A stretch of DNA of 64,000 nucleotides from SAR202 cluster bacterium bin90 (GCA_002238855.1 MPND01000007.1:1-64000), one strand, 5' to 3'. Shown: positions 34,778 to 44,809, numbered from the stretch's first letter. Made by a program: numbers and translations. The notes: generated by a model from the letters alone, not told the origin.

Positions 34778-35179
34778 ATGCCAGTAACAGATCCGATATC
34801 GGATATGCTGACCCGTATCCGAAATGCGATTATGGCGGGGCACGATTCAGTGCCGGTGCCGCTTTCCAAGATGAAGGAATCGCTCGCCGAAATCCTTAAG
34901 AATGAAGGATTCATCGAGGGGTACAGCATTCATCGAAGGGGCACGCCGCAAGCCAATATTCGCGTTTACCTGCACTACCGGGACAGGGAAGAGCCTGCCA
35001 TCAGCGGGCTGAAGCGCGTCAGCAAGCCCGGACTGCGAGTGTATGTGAAGAAGGGCGAGATTCCGCGTCCGTTCGGGGGTCTGGGCGTTGCCATTCTGTC
35101 CACTTCAAACGGAGTGATGACAGGGCGGCAGGCATGGAGAGAGAACATCGGCGGAGAGCTTCTCTGCTATGTGTGGTAA
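34778..35179 (+). CDS. rpsH: 30S ribosomal protein S8
   Basis: 133 residues. DPISDMLTRIRNAIMAGHDSVPVPLSKMKESLAEILKNEGFI and the C-terminal GVAILSTSNGVMTGRQAWRENIGGELLCYVW are diagnostic. Binds the central domain of 16S rRNA. In some bacteria it represses the spc operon; no matching mRNA site is claimed. Confidence 0.98.
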   Translation: MPVTDPISDMLTRIRNAIMAGHDSVPVPLSKMKESLAEILKNEGFIEGYSIHRRGTPQANIRVYLHYRDREEPAISGLKRVSKPGLRVYVKKGEIPRPFGGLGVAILSTSNGVMTGRQAWRENIGGELLCYVW

Positions 35180-35188
35180 GGAGCCGAT

Positions 35189-35731
35189 ATGTCCAGGATA
35201 GGCAACATGCCCGTCACTCTGCCATCCGGCGTTGACGTGGATATTAAAGGGACCGATGTTACGGTCAAGGGCGCGCAGGGCGTGCTGTCCTACACATTCC
35301 ATCCCGACATGGCGATAGAGCGCAACAACGGTGCAGTCGTGGTGAAACGTCCGTCGGACGAGGGGCACCATCGCGCGCTGCACGGTCTGACGCGCAGCCT
35401 GCTCGCCAATATGGTTACCGGTGTGAGCGAGGGTTTCGGCAAGAGCCTGGAACTGGTGGGAGTGGGATACAGGGTGCAGCAGAGCGGCAAGGGAATCACG
35501 CTAAGTGTGATGTACAGCCATCCGGTAGAAATTCAGCCACCGGACGGCATCACGATTGAAGTTGAAGGCAATAACCGCATTCATGTGCGGGGCATTGATA
35601 AGCAGAAAGTCGGACAGTTGGCGGCACAGATTCGCAAAGTGCGACCGCCGAATGTCTATACGGGCAAGGGCATTCGCTATCTTGGCGAACAGGTCCGCCT
35701 GAAGCCCGGCAAGAGCGCCAGGAGGGCGTAG
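35189..35731 (+). CDS. rplF: 50S ribosomal protein L6
   Basis: 180 residues. [32 protein letters not shown] and [29 protein letters not shown] are typical of the two L6 domains. Located near the factor-binding site. The next gene starts two bases after its stop. Confidence 0.98.
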   Translation: MSRIGNMPVTLPSGVDVDIKGTDVTVKGAQGVLSYTFHPDMAIERNNGAVVVKRPSDEGHHRALHGLTRSLLANMVTGVSEGFGKSLELVGVGYRVQQSGKGITLSVMYSHPVEIQPPDGITIEVEGNNRIHVRGIDKQKVGQLAAQIRKVRPPNVYTGKGIRYLGEQVRLKPGKSARRA

Positions 35732-35733
35732 GG

Positions 35734-36102
35734 ATGACGAAGATACGCACGAACAAGGCGAGAAGGGTGATGCGGCATGCCCGCGTGCGCCGCAAGATAA
35801 GCGGCACATCGGACCGACCAAGACTGTCGGTGTATCGCAGCCTGAACCATGTGTATGTACAGGTAATTGACGACAGCCAGGGCGTTACGCTTGCCTCGGC
35901 GTCAAGCCTGGAGAGCGCGGTCAAGACGCAGACCAACGGCAAGAGCAAGGTGGATGTCGCCGGGCTTGTCGGTGGACTGCTCAGCGAGCGCGCAACCGGG
36001 CAGGGTATCAGCCAGGTCGTATTCGACAGGGGCGGCTACAGGTATCACGGCCGCGTGAAGGCACTGGCGGACGCAGCCCGTAAGGGAGGACTGGTGTTTT
36101 AG
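35734..36102 (+). CDS. rplR: 50S ribosomal protein L18
   Basis: 122 residues. [36 protein letters not shown] and [24 protein letters not shown] are diagnostic. 5S rRNA-binding protein. Confidence 0.97.
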   Translation: MTKIRTNKARRVMRHARVRRKISGTSDRPRLSVYRSLNHVYVQVIDDSQGVTLASASSLESAVKTQTNGKSKVDVAGLVGGLLSERATGQGISQVVFDRGGYRYHGRVKALADAARKGGLVF

Positions 36103-36828
36103 ATGGCGATGCAGCGAGACAGAAACAGGGACAGGGATAGAGACAGGAACCGCAACCGTGATCGTGACCGCGATAACGAAGACGACGAATTTCCATTGAC
36201 GGAAAGAGTGGTCAAGATTTCCCGAGTCGCCAAAGTGGTCAAGGGCGGACGGCACCTGAGCTTCAATGCAGTCGTGGTGGTTGGCGACATGGATGGGCAT
36301 GTGGGCATCGGCATGGGCAAGGCAGACGCCGTGCCCGACGCTGTCCGCAAAGGAGCGACTGCGGCCAGAAAGAATATTATAGAAGTGTCGCGCCAGGGCA
36401 GCACGATTCCGCACGAGGTGCTTTCAAAGTACATCGGCTCAGTCGTGATGCTAAAGCCTGCGCAGCCCGGCACGGGTGTTATCGCAGGTGCAGCAGTGCG
36501 CGCAGTCGTGGAGCTTGCGGGTATCCAGGACATTATGACAAAGGTACGGCGCAGCACCAACCCGGTGAATGTGGTCAAGGCTACGTTCAAGGGACTGCAG
36601 CAGCTGAAGAACCCGGAGCAGGAGTTTGCCAATCGCAGAAACCTCTACGATTATGGCAGGCAGCGCGAGCGCGAGCGCGCAGAACGACAGCGACAGCGCC
36701 AAGCCCGGCGCGCGGCACAGCAAGCCGCAGCCCTGGAGCGCCAAGCTGCTGCGGCCGCAGCAGCTCAGGCTGCACCGGAGGCTCCAGCGGCACCGGCAGC
36801 GCCCGCCGCTCCCCCGGCAACAGCATAA
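36103..36828 (+). CDS. rpsE: 30S ribosomal protein S5 with low-complexity ends
   Basis: 241 residues against about 165 normally. Residues ~4-24 are an Arg-Asp-Asn repeat (RDRDRDRN-type), the S5 core runs ~28-183 ([48 protein letters not shown]), and the last ~55 residues are Arg/Gln-rich then Ala/Pro-rich. The tails are probably disordered and surface exposed. S5 contributes to decoding fidelity. Confidence 0.96.
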   Translation: MAMQRDRNRDRDRDRNRNRDRDRDNEDDEFPLTERVVKISRVAKVVKGGRHLSFNAVVVVGDMDGHVGIGMGKADAVPDAVRKGATAARKNIIEVSRQGSTIPHEVLSKYIGSVVMLKPAQPGTGVIAGAAVRAVVELAGIQDIMTKVRRSTNPVNVVKATFKGLQQLKNPEQEFANRRNLYDYGRQRERERAERQRQRQARRAAQQAAALERQAAAAAAAQAAPEAPAAPAAPAAPPATA

Positions 36829-36850
36829 CTCTTTCCGAAAGTGGATTATC

Positions 36851-37033
36851 ATGGCAAATAAACTATCGGTAACATGGAAGGTCAGCGGGATAGGCTATAA
36901 GAGGGACCAGCGCCGCACAATCGAGGCGCTGGGACTGCGCAAACTCAACCAGACGGTTGTGCATGACGATACGCCCTCGATCAGAGGGATGGTGTTCAAG
37001 GTGCGCCACCTCGTTGAAGTGAGCGAGCTTTAG
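36851..37033 (+). CDS. rpmD: 50S ribosomal protein L30
   Basis: 60 residues from the ATG at 36851 ([21 protein letters not shown]); the longer frame upstream is the shadow of the rpsE tail. [33 protein letters not shown] is the L30 signature. Confidence 0.95.
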   Translation: MANKLSVTWKVSGIGYKRDQRRTIEALGLRKLNQTVVHDDTPSIRGMVFKVRHLVEVSEL

Positions 37034-37122
37034 GAGCCGTCGGCTGCGAGCCAGCCCACGAAGTTCCCGCTAGATTTCTCTACGATTCTTAACTGACGGA
37101 AATACCGTACTAGGACAGAAAG

Positions 37123-37569
37123 ATGCAACAACAAGACTTTAAGCCGCCTGCAGGCGCCAAGAAGGCGCGGCGACGGCGCGGCCGAGGCGACAGCAGCGGC
37201 TACGGCAGCTTCGCCGGAAGAGGCATGAAGGGCCAGAACTCCCGCAGCGGTGGCGGCGTGCGGCCGAACTTCGAGGGTGGTCAGCTTCCGCTCTCCAAGA
37301 AATTGCCGTTCATTCGCGGCTTCACGAACATTTTTCGCGTGGAATACAACGTGGTGAATGTCGATAAGCTCGCGGAGTTTGAGGCGAACAGCGAGATCAA
37401 CCCGCAGGTCCTGCGTGACACGGGTATCCTGCGAAGCCTCAACAAGCCCGTGAAGATTCTGGGACGCGGCGAAATCGACATTCCACTGACGGTAACGGCA
37501 GACAAGGTGTCAGCGTCGGCACGTCAGAAGATCGAAGCTGCCGGTGGAACTGTGACGGAGACACGCTGA
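37123..37569 (+). CDS. rplO: 50S ribosomal protein L15
   Basis: 148 residues. The basic GAKKARRRRGRGDSSGYGSFAGRGMKGQNSRSGGGVRPNFEGGQLPL region and the C-terminal VTADKVSASARQKIEAAGGTV are typical. The stop overlaps the secY start. Confidence 0.97.
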   Translation: MQQQDFKPPAGAKKARRRRGRGDSSGYGSFAGRGMKGQNSRSGGGVRPNFEGGQLPLSKKLPFIRGFTNIFRVEYNVVNVDKLAEFEANSEINPQVLRDTGILRSLNKPVKILGRGEIDIPLTVTADKVSASARQKIEAAGGTVTETR

Positions 37570-38909
37570 TGATGCGCCAGCCGGTTGGAGCGCGGCAGCA
37601 GGAGGTTTCCAGGCCGCAGCTTATCCAGTCGATGATAGACGCCATGCGGGTTCCGGACCTGCGTGGCAAGATTTTGTTCACACTTGCGATGCTCGTGATA
37701 TTTCGCTTTGTGGCGCATGTGCCGGTTCCGGGTGTGGACCCGCAGGCGCTGTCACAGGCGTTCGAGTCACAGGCACTGCTTGGCTTCCTGAACCTGTTCA
37801 GTGGAGGCGCACTCGCGAACCTCAGTGTCGCTGCACTGGGCGTTTATCCGTATATCACTGCGTCCATCGTGATGCAGATACTGGTGCCGGTCATTCCCAG
37901 CCTGAAGGCGCTTTCTCAGGAAGGCGAGTACGGGCGACAGAAGATCAACCAGTTTACTCATTACCTCGCGGTGCCGATCGCGGCGCTTCAGGCGTGGGGT
38001 CAGCTTACGCTGCTGCGACAGGCGGGCGTGCTGCCCTTTATAGACTTCGGATTCAACCTGCCGACAATGGCTATGGTCGTGTCGATGATTGCGGGCACGA
38101 TGTTCCTGGTGTGGCTGGGCGAGCTAATCACCGAGCGCGGACTGGGCAACGGCGTGTCGCTCATCATTTTCGGCGGCATTGTGGCGAGCTTCCCGCAGGT
38201 GGTAGGACAGGGACTGCTGGAGAGCCAGCAGGGTGCCGGTCTACTACTGCTGGCAGTGTTTACATTCATTGTCATATACTCCATCGTGCTATTCACCGAG
38301 GCGCAGAGGCGCGTTCCCGTTCAGTATGGTCGCAGCGTCTTCCGTGGCGGCAGGATGCAGCGACAGTCAGGCTCCACATTCCTGCCACTGCGCGTTAACT
38401 CCGCAGGCATGATCCCGCTGATTTTCGCGTTCTCCATCGTCATATTGCCGGGCACGATTGCAAGCTACTTCAGAAACCCGCTGAGCGACAATTTCGGGTC
38501 GAGGATCGCGCAATTCTTTGCGGATAGCCTTGATCCGTCTGCCTTCCCCTACTGGGCGCTCGTCTTCGTTTTGGTGGTGATATTCACCTTCTTCTATACG
38601 CTCGTTACTTTCCAGCAGCAGGACCTTGCGGGCAACCTGCAGCGCAACGGAGGCTTCATACCGGGCATACGGCCGGGGCAGCCAACGCAAAGCTACCTGA
38701 CGCGCGTGCTCGTGCGAATTACATGGGGTGGCGCGCTGTTCCTGGGTATAGTTGCGATACTGCCGTTCTTCGTGACCTACGCGACGGATGTGCGCTCGCT
38801 TACACTGAGCAGCACCAGCCTTCTCATTATGGTGGGTGTTGCCCTGGATACGATGCGGCAATTGGAAGCGCAGCTACTGATGCGCAACTACGAAGGATTT
38901 ATCAGGTAA
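37569..38909 (+). CDS. secY: Protein translocase subunit SecY
   Basis: 446 residues with about ten membrane segments. The channel of the Sec translocon. Recognisable are the plug/TM2 region (FLNLFSGGALANLSVAALGVYPYITASIVMQIL), the cytoplasmic loops QRRVPVQYG and GFIPGIRPGQPTQSYL (SecA/ribosome contacts), and the C-terminal LLMRNYEGFI. A second ATG at 37572 could also serve as start. Confidence 0.98.
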   Translation: MMRQPVGARQQEVSRPQLIQSMIDAMRVPDLRGKILFTLAMLVIFRFVAHVPVPGVDPQALSQAFESQALLGFLNLFSGGALANLSVAALGVYPYITASIVMQILVPVIPSLKALSQEGEYGRQKINQFTHYLAVPIAALQAWGQLTLLRQAGVLPFIDFGFNLPTMAMVVSMIAGTMFLVWLGELITERGLGNGVSLIIFGGIVASFPQVVGQGLLESQQGAGLLLLAVFTFIVIYSIVLFTEAQRRVPVQYGRSVFRGGRMQRQSGSTFLPLRVNSAGMIPLIFAFSIVILPGTIASYFRNPLSDNFGSRIAQFFADSLDPSAFPYWALVFVLVVIFTFFYTLVTFQQQDLAGNLQRNGGFIPGIRPGQPTQSYLTRVLVRITWGGALFLGIVAILPFFVTYATDVRSLTLSSTSLLIMVGVALDTMRQLEAQLLMRNYEGFIR

Positions 38910-39017
38910 GTTCCGCAAGTATTCGTAGGGTAGCTGCGGATTCTCGGACGCTTAACTAATTGGCCAGCAATAAGAAGACAGCGACATAGAATTACGGCAA
39001 TAAGGATTCGGGCATAG

Positions 39018-39656
39018 GTGAAAGTCATACTTCTCGGACCACCAGGTGCAGGAAAGGGAACGCAGGCTGCGCGCGTCGCCGACGAACTCGGCGTTACGCG
39101 GGCTGCGTCAGGCGACCTTTTCCGCGAGAACCTGCGGAACGAGACAGAATTGGGACTGCTCGCCAAGTCGTACATGGACAAGGGCGCGCTGGTACCCGAC
39201 GATGTCACGATCCGACTGGTGATGTCCTGGATTTCGGCGCCGGAGCAGGATGGCGGATTCGTGCTAGACGGCTTCCCTCGAACTCTGCCGCAAGCGGAAG
39301 CGCTCGACGGCGCGCTGGGACCGGACGGCGGACTCGACCGTGTGCTGTATGTGAATGTGCCTGAGGACGAACTGGTCCGGCGGCTCGCGGGGCGATTCAT
39401 CTGCAGAAACTGCCAGACGCCCTATCACCAGATTACATCGCCACCCAAGACAGAGGGCAAGTGCGACGAGTGCGACGGCGAGCTGTACCAACGCGACGAC
39501 GACAAGGCAGAAGTGGTCATGAACAGGCTAAAGGTCTATTTCGATGAGACCGAGCCGCTTGTGGGACACTACCGCAGTTCTGGTGTTCTGCGCGAGATTG
39601 ACGGCGAGGGTACGGTCGAGGCTGTTGGCGATCTGCTCGTAGAAGCGCTTCAGTGA
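39018..39656 (+). CDS. adk: Adenylate kinase (zinc LID form)
   Basis: 212 residues from GTG. P-loop LLGPPGAGKGTQA (~5-17), SGDLFRENL, and DGFPRTLPQAEAL are intact. The LID domain has CRNC and CDEC pairs, so it should bind a structural zinc, as in Gram-positive-type enzymes. Interconverts ATP + AMP and 2 ADP. Normal position after secY. Confidence 0.98.
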   Translation: MKVILLGPPGAGKGTQAARVADELGVTRAASGDLFRENLRNETELGLLAKSYMDKGALVPDDVTIRLVMSWISAPEQDGGFVLDGFPRTLPQAEALDGALGPDGGLDRVLYVNVPEDELVRRLAGRFICRNCQTPYHQITSPPKTEGKCDECDGELYQRDDDKAEVVMNRLKVYFDETEPLVGHYRSSGVLREIDGEGTVEAVGDLLVEALQ

Positions 39657-39726
39657 TTCAGAATTAGTTAATCGCATCAGCTTAATTTGTTATAATAAAA
39701 GTTCGGGTGCAACATCACGCAGGAAG

Positions 39727-40530
39727 ATGACAACTTTGCGACGAAGGACAGGCGGCATAACAATCAAGTCTGAGCGTGAGCTTGCGCTGATGCGTCAGGC
39801 GGGCAAGATCGTCGCTGAGGCAAAGTTTCATGTCATGGAGGCAGTCAAGCCCGGCGTAACAACCGGTGAGCTGGACAGCATAGCAGAAGATGTCATTAGA
39901 AAGATGGGAGCGGTCCCATCCTTCAAGGGCTACGCGGCAGGCGGACCAATTCCGTTTACAGGAACCATCTGCGCTTCCATTAACGAAGAGATAGTGCATG
40001 GCATTCCGGGTAGCAGAAAGCTGAATGACGGGGACATATTCAGTGTCGATGTGGGGGCAATCGTCAAGGGCTTTCATGGCGACAGCGCATTCACGGTAGG
40101 CGTAGGCGACATCTCAGACGAAGCTCAGCGACTGATAGACGCAACGCGGAAGTCGCTGAACTTTGGGATAGAGCAAGCGAACTCAGGAGCGCGCATCGGA
40201 GACATCGGGAACGCGGTGCAGCAATACGCGGAATCCCAGGGATACTCCGTAGTGCGAAAGTACGTGGGACACGGAATAGGACGCGCGCTGCATGAAGACC
40301 CGCAGGTGCCAAACTATGGCCGGCCCGGGCGCGGAGTGCTGATCAAGAAAGGCATGACGCTCGCGATAGAGCCGATGCTGAACATCGGCACACACGAGAC
40401 GGTGCAGCTTGACGACGGCTGGACCGTGGTAACCGCCGACAGCGAACTTTCGGCGCACTTCGAGGATACAATAGCGATAACTGCCGACGGAGCGGAGATT
40501 CTGACCACTCCGGACGGCTACTACTTTTAG
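39727..40530 (+). CDS. map: Methionine aminopeptidase, type I
   Basis: 267 residues. Removes the N-terminal Met from new proteins. Metal ligands are in the expected motifs: DIFSVDVGAIVKGFHGDSAFTVGVG (two Asp), YVGHGIGRALHEDPQVPNYG (His and neighbours) and EPMLNIG / EDTIAIT (two Glu). A 70-base gap separates it from adk, with a possible TATAAT-like sequence in it. Confidence 0.97.
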   Translation: MTTLRRRTGGITIKSERELALMRQAGKIVAEAKFHVMEAVKPGVTTGELDSIAEDVIRKMGAVPSFKGYAAGGPIPFTGTICASINEEIVHGIPGSRKLNDGDIFSVDVGAIVKGFHGDSAFTVGVGDISDEAQRLIDATRKSLNFGIEQANSGARIGDIGNAVQQYAESQGYSVVRKYVGHGIGRALHEDPQVPNYGRPGRGVLIKKGMTLAIEPMLNIGTHETVQLDDGWTVVTADSELSAHFEDTIAITADGAEILTTPDGYYF

Positions 40531-40615
40531 TTCGGCTCTTCTTCAAATGCGAAGAGAGCCGAAATCCGAGCATACGCAATAGCTTGGATTGAGATGAACA
40601 CTCGAGGGAGAGTGC

Positions 40616-40834
40616 ATGGCAAAAAGGGAAACCATCGAGGTTGAAGGCACAGTAACGGAGTCTCTGCCCAACGCCAGCTTCCGCGTGGAGTTGGCAAACG
40701 GGCACGAGGTTATGGCATACGTATCCGGCAAGATACGCATTAACTTCATTCGAGTGCTGCCGGGGGACAAGGTTCTCGTAGAACTGTCGCCCTACGATCT
40801 CGCAAGGGGCAGGATAACCTACCGCTTCAAATAG
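40616..40834 (+). CDS. infA: Translation initiation factor IF-1
   Basis: 72 residues, OB fold: [70 protein letters not shown]-type order with the usual length. Blocks the A-site during initiation. Followed by rpmJ and rpsM in the canonical order. Confidence 0.98.
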   Translation: MAKRETIEVEGTVTESLPNASFRVELANGHEVMAYVSGKIRINFIRVLPGDKVLVELSPYDLARGRITYRFK

Positions 40835-41021
40835 GCACTGTCGGACGTATGGAGATGCCGATCAGCCACGCGAATTGCATGGTAGGGCACCTCTCAGCGT
40901 TTCAACAGGCACCATTTCGGCAGGACAAGACAGCCGACTTTCGTGTAAAGCAGCCACCATTGGGTGAGTAGACTGAGCTACACGATGCAGCAGGGCGACG
41001 GCAGAAAGAAAGGCAATCACA

Positions 41022-41135
41022 ATGAAAGTATCCGCATCGGTCAAAGTCAGATGCGCCAAGTGCCGCGTCATCAGACGCCACGGTAGGGTCCTGATTATCT
41101 GCGAGAACCCGAAGCACAAGCAGAGGCAAGGCTAG
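41022..41135 (+). CDS. rpmJ: 50S ribosomal protein L36 (zinc form)
   Basis: 37 codons, easily missed because of its size. [20 protein letters not shown], then a Cys ([15 protein letters not shown]) and His give the C-x2-C-x12-C-x4-H zinc motif of the C-plus form. The ATG is preceded by a purine-rich stretch (AGAAAGAAAGG). Lies between infA and rpsM as in most bacteria. Confidence 0.97.
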   Translation: MKVSASVKVRCAKCRVIRRHGRVLIICENPKHKQRQG

Positions 41136-41144
41136 GAGGGAAAC

Positions 41145-41528
41145 ATGGCGATCGTATCCGGCGTAAACATTCCCGACAACAAGCGTGTGGAGATTTCCCT
41201 GCGCAGCATATACGGCATAGGTCCTCATCAGGCGAAGGACATCGTGGATAAGGCCGGCATAATGGGCAATCCGCGCGTTCGAGAGCTTGACGAGACCGAC
41301 CTGACCCGCATCAGGGAGATCGTGGACCGAGAGAAGATGGTCGAGGGTGACCTGCGACGCGAGGTGGATATGAATATCCGCCGCCTCATGGATGTGGGCG
41401 CATACCGGGGTCTTCGCCACCGCAGAGGGCTTCCGTCGCGCGGACAGCGCACACGCACGAATGCCCGAACGAAGCGCGGCAGGCGCCAGACCGTCGCCGG
41501 ACGCGGCCAGAGATCCACTACCAAGTAG
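41145..41528 (+). CDS. rpsM: 30S ribosomal protein S13
   Basis: 127 residues. [25 protein letters not shown] at the start and [26 protein letters not shown] near the end are diagnostic. Contacts P-site tRNA with its basic tail. Confidence 0.98.
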   Translation: MAIVSGVNIPDNKRVEISLRSIYGIGPHQAKDIVDKAGIMGNPRVRELDETDLTRIREIVDREKMVEGDLRREVDMNIRRLMDVGAYRGLRHRRGLPSRGQRTRTNARTKRGRRQTVAGRGQRSTTK

Positions 41529-41601
41529 CATATTTATACTTCCATCGAGAATGGGTCGCGTCTGACCCAGACTGAGCTAGAGAGGACGGAAAGGCGAAAG
41601 A

Positions 41602-41988
41602 ATGCCGCGAAGACCGCGAACAAGGCGCAGGGAGCGCAGGTCCATCCCAATTGGGAAGGCATACATACAGTCAACATTTAACAATACAATAATCACGCTG
41701 GTGGACCCGGAAGGCAATGTCATCTGCTGGGGAAGTTCAGGCACCGCAGGCTTCAGGGGGTCGCGCAAGTCAACGGCATTCGCCGCACAGCGCGCCGCCG
41801 AGGATGCCGCGCGCAAAGCCAGAGAGAACGGCCTGAGGCAGATCGAAGTCTTCGTCAGGGGTCCGGGAGCCGGCAGAGAGGCAGCAATTCGAACTCTGCA
41901 GGCGCAGGGTCTGTTGGTAACGAGCATTCGCGACGTTACGCCAATTCCGCACAACGGCGCACGACCACGCAAGCGACGCCGAGTCTAA
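41602..41988 (+). CDS. rpsK: 30S ribosomal protein S11
   Basis: 128 residues. [40 protein letters not shown] and [39 protein letters not shown] are diagnostic. Normally followed directly by rpsD; here a membrane-protein gene intervenes. Confidence 0.98.
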   Translation: MPRRPRTRRRERRSIPIGKAYIQSTFNNTIITLVDPEGNVICWGSSGTAGFRGSRKSTAFAAQRAAEDAARKARENGLRQIEVFVRGPGAGREAAIRTLQAQGLLVTSIRDVTPIPHNGARPRKRRRV

Positions 41989-42013
41989 CTGCTGTGGCAC
42001 CACGGCTTGCGAG

Positions 42014-42973
42014 GTGATGCAGGTGGAGGAACAGCCAAAGCAGACCTTCAGACGCAGTCCCTTCGAGATTCTTGGGGAGTGCTTCAGTATCTACGGCAGG
42101 CACTTTCGGAAACTCATTCTGATTGCGCTGATTGTCCAGGTCCCCCTGGCGGTATTTGGATTTGCGTTAGGCGATAGACTGCCCGGGGCTGAGGATTTGC
42201 AGAGGCTGCAAGTCAGCATCATAGGCGACCCGCGAGCGTCGCTTCCGGAGAGCGCGGAGTATTCGATAGAGTCACCGGAACTGCCCGAAGCGCTGACAAG
42301 TGATGAGATTGTCGGATTTGGGATTTCGGTGGCGAGTTTGTTCATCGTAACGCTGATTCTGCATGCCTTCGCGAGCGGAGTGATAGCTGTGGCGGTTGCG
42401 ATGCAGTATGCAACCGGACAGATTGACGTAGGCGGGTGCTATGGCAGGGCTTGGTGGCGAGTGCTTTCACTCGTCATACTAGGGTTAGTGCTGTTTGGCT
42501 TATTCGTGCTGATGATTGCGGGCTTTGCCCTATTCATCGTGCCCGGCATAGTCATTATAGTGCTGATAATCTACTGGTCAGTGGATGTGCCGGCGGTAGT
42601 GATAGAAGGATACAAACCGATTTCGGCATTGAAGCGCAGTTTTGAACTGGTACGAGGCAACTGGTGGAGAACTTTCGCGGCGATTCTGCTGATGATTCTG
42701 ACATCGGTCGGAGTGACGATCATTCTAACGTTGCTGCTTTCAGCACCGCTGGCGCTACTGGGAGATGATGGCCTTTCGGAAACGATGATGCAGGTGGCAA
42801 ACTCGCTATTAGGAATGTTGACCAACGCAATAATTATGCCGATAGCCGCAACGGTCGGGACGCTCATATATCTCGATCTCAGGGCGCGCGACGAAGAATA
42901 TGACATTGAAATGCTGTCCCAGGAGCTGGGGTACGAACCTCGCTCCGATGAGCCTGGACTGAATACGCAATAG
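42014..42973 (+). CDS. Multi-pass membrane protein inserted between rpsK and rpsD
   Basis: 319 residues (GTG at 42014, ATG at 42017). The cytoplasmic start PFEILGECFSIYGRHFRKLILIALIVQVP, the later GYKPISALKRSFELVRGNWWRTFAAI, and about five to six membrane segments resemble the GPDPase-membrane-domain/DUF7544-like family, whose members often contain repeated amphipathic 'xALKRSxELVRGNWWR' entry helices. No enzymatic motif is seen. Its position inside the alpha operon implies co-transcription with ribosomal genes, but no functional link is known to me. Confidence 0.8.
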   Translation: MMQVEEQPKQTFRRSPFEILGECFSIYGRHFRKLILIALIVQVPLAVFGFALGDRLPGAEDLQRLQVSIIGDPRASLPESAEYSIESPELPEALTSDEIVGFGISVASLFIVTLILHAFASGVIAVAVAMQYATGQIDVGGCYGRAWWRVLSLVILGLVLFGLFVLMIAGFALFIVPGIVIIVLIIYWSVDVPAVVIEGYKPISALKRSFELVRGNWWRTFAAILLMILTSVGVTIILTLLLSAPLALLGDDGLSETMMQVANSLLGMLTNAIIMPIAATVGTLIYLDLRARDEEYDIEMLSQELGYEPRSDEPGLNTQ

Positions 42974-43028
42974 ACGAACGATACGCAATCGCAGACAAAC
43001 CACCTTTGGAGGGTGAAGAGTAGAAGAG

Positions 43029-43664
43029 ATGGCAAGATACACTGATGCAGTATGCCGACAGTGCCGCCGAATAGGGGAGAAACTATTCCTCAAGGGCGAG
43101 CGTTGCTACACGCCCCGATGCGCGGTGGAACGGCGCAGGAAGCCGCCCGGAAATAGTATTCCGCGGCGCAGGCGCTCTTCCGACTGGGCGCTTCAGCTCC
43201 GCGAGAAGCAGAAGGCGCGCTTCACCTACGGCGTTCTCGAGAAGCAGTTCAGGAAGTACTTTGTGATGGCGCGGGACATTCCCGGCGTTACAGGCGACAA
43301 CCTGCTCCAGCTCCTAGAGACGCGGCTGGACAATGTTGTGTTCCGCCTTTCATTCGCCGAGTCCCGGCAGCACGCGCGGCAGCTCGTGAACCACAGCCAC
43401 TTCACGGTGAACGGCAGGCGCATGGACATTCCATCGTACCTGGTGAAGCCGGGCGATGTCGTCGCCTGGAAGAGGGGCGGCAACAACGGAAGCGTGCCGC
43501 AGTTCATTCAGGACATTACGGAGGGACCGCCCAAGCGCACCGTGCCCATCTGGCTCAGGCTGGACTCAGGCAGGCGCGCCGGCGAGATGGTGGCGCTTCC
43601 GGACGCGACCGAGATTGATACCAATATCGATGTACGCCTGATTGTGGAGTTCTACTCGAAGTAG
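43029..43664 (+). CDS. rpsD: 30S ribosomal protein S4 (zinc form)
   Basis: 211 residues. The N-terminus has four Cys (C9, C12, C26, C31), the zinc-binding C-plus variant, followed by the S4 RNA-binding domain (ETRLDNVVFRLSFAESRQHARQLVNHSHFTVNGRRMDIPSYLVKPGD). Primary 16S rRNA binder and, in some bacteria, an operon regulator. Confidence 0.97.
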   Translation: MARYTDAVCRQCRRIGEKLFLKGERCYTPRCAVERRRKPPGNSIPRRRRSSDWALQLREKQKARFTYGVLEKQFRKYFVMARDIPGVTGDNLLQLLETRLDNVVFRLSFAESRQHARQLVNHSHFTVNGRRMDIPSYLVKPGDVVAWKRGGNNGSVPQFIQDITEGPPKRTVPIWLRLDSGRRAGEMVALPDATEIDTNIDVRLIVEFYSK

Positions 43665-43745
43665 CGCCGCTCTATCGCGGAATTACTTTAGGACGACGAG
43701 AGTTAAGACGACCACAGTCGGCGACGCCCCAAGTGCGGATAGGAG

Positions 43746-44786
43746 ATGCGCAATATGGTCTTGGATTACCCGGCATTCACACTTTCCGACATAGAAGAAG
43801 AAGAAGAGATTGTAGTCAATCCCGAAATCACGCAGCTTGAGTTCGCGGACCGGTACGGTAAGTTCGCCATCGAGCCTCTGGAGCCGGGTTATGGTATGAC
43901 GCTGGGCAATCCGCTGCGCCGCGTGCTTTATGGCTCGCTCACAGGCACCGCAGTTACCTGGATAAAGGTGGAAGGCGTGCTGCACGAGTACGGGACCATC
44001 CCGCACATGAAAGAAGAGGTGTCGGAGTTTCTGCTGAACGTCAAGGGCATACGCCTGCGCTCAGAGACGGACAGGCCCGGCAAGCTGCGGCTTGAAGTCG
44101 CAGGCGAGGGTGAGGTATGCGCCGCCGATATTATGGCGTCGTCCAACTTCGAGGTGGTCAACCCGGAGCTTCACCTTGCCACGCTCGACGCGGCGGAGGC
44201 GAAGCTTGCCGTCGAGTTCAATGTTGAACAGGGCGTCGGCTACAAGGAAGCCACCAGCGGGAATGACCAGGCAATCGGAACACTGCCCGTAGATGCGGTG
44301 TTCACGCCGATCCGCAAGGTCAACTACCGCGTGGAGCCTACGCGCGTTGGACAGCGAACAGACTATGAGCGGCTTGTCATCGAAGTATGGACGGACGGAT
44401 CGGTGGAGCCCATCGAGGCGCTCCGGCAGTCCGGCGAAATACTGATGAACAAGTTCTTCCTGTTTGCCAAGGTGCAGATGGACTCATCCGAGGCAGGCAG
44501 CCCGGTACTCATCCCGAGTATTTCTCCTGAGAAGTACAACATCGTTGTGGAGAAGCTTGACCTTTCGTCGAGAACGTTGAACTGCCTCAAGCGCGCCGGA
44601 ATCGACAAGGTGGGCGAGGTGCTGGAGAAGAGCAAGGATGAGCTGATCGCCATTCGCAATTTCGGCGAGAAGTCCTACACTGAGCTGTTCGACCAGTTGC
44701 GCGCTATGGACCTGCTGCCCGCAAATCTTGACCCCAAGAATATCGAAGCCGCGGAAAAAAGTGCCGTGGCAGCTATTGAAGAGTAA
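43746..44786 (+). CDS. rpoA: RNA polymerase alpha subunit
   Basis: 346 residues. The N-terminal assembly domain shows FAIEPLEPGYGMTLGNPLRRVLYGSLTGTAVTWIKVEGV, and the C-terminal domain has LSSRTLNCLKRAGIDKVGEVLEKSKDELIAIRNFGEKSYTEL (helix-hairpin-helix, UP-element and activator contacts). An in-frame ATG at 43755 is an alternative start. Confidence 0.98.
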   Translation: MRNMVLDYPAFTLSDIEEEEEIVVNPEITQLEFADRYGKFAIEPLEPGYGMTLGNPLRRVLYGSLTGTAVTWIKVEGVLHEYGTIPHMKEEVSEFLLNVKGIRLRSETDRPGKLRLEVAGEGEVCAADIMASSNFEVVNPELHLATLDAAEAKLAVEFNVEQGVGYKEATSGNDQAIGTLPVDAVFTPIRKVNYRVEPTRVGQRTDYERLVIEVWTDGSVEPIEALRQSGEILMNKFFLFAKVQMDSSEAGSPVLIPSISPEKYNIVVEKLDLSSRTLNCLKRAGIDKVGEVLEKSKDELIAIRNFGEKSYTELFDQLRAMDLLPANLDPKNIEAAEKSAVAAIEE

Positions 44787-44809
44787 TCAAGGAGTGAGAG
44801 AGGACGACC

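Noticed and set aside
36626-36850. N-terminal extension of L30
   Set aside because: It overlaps the rpsE tail in another frame. The canonical L30 start is at 36851.
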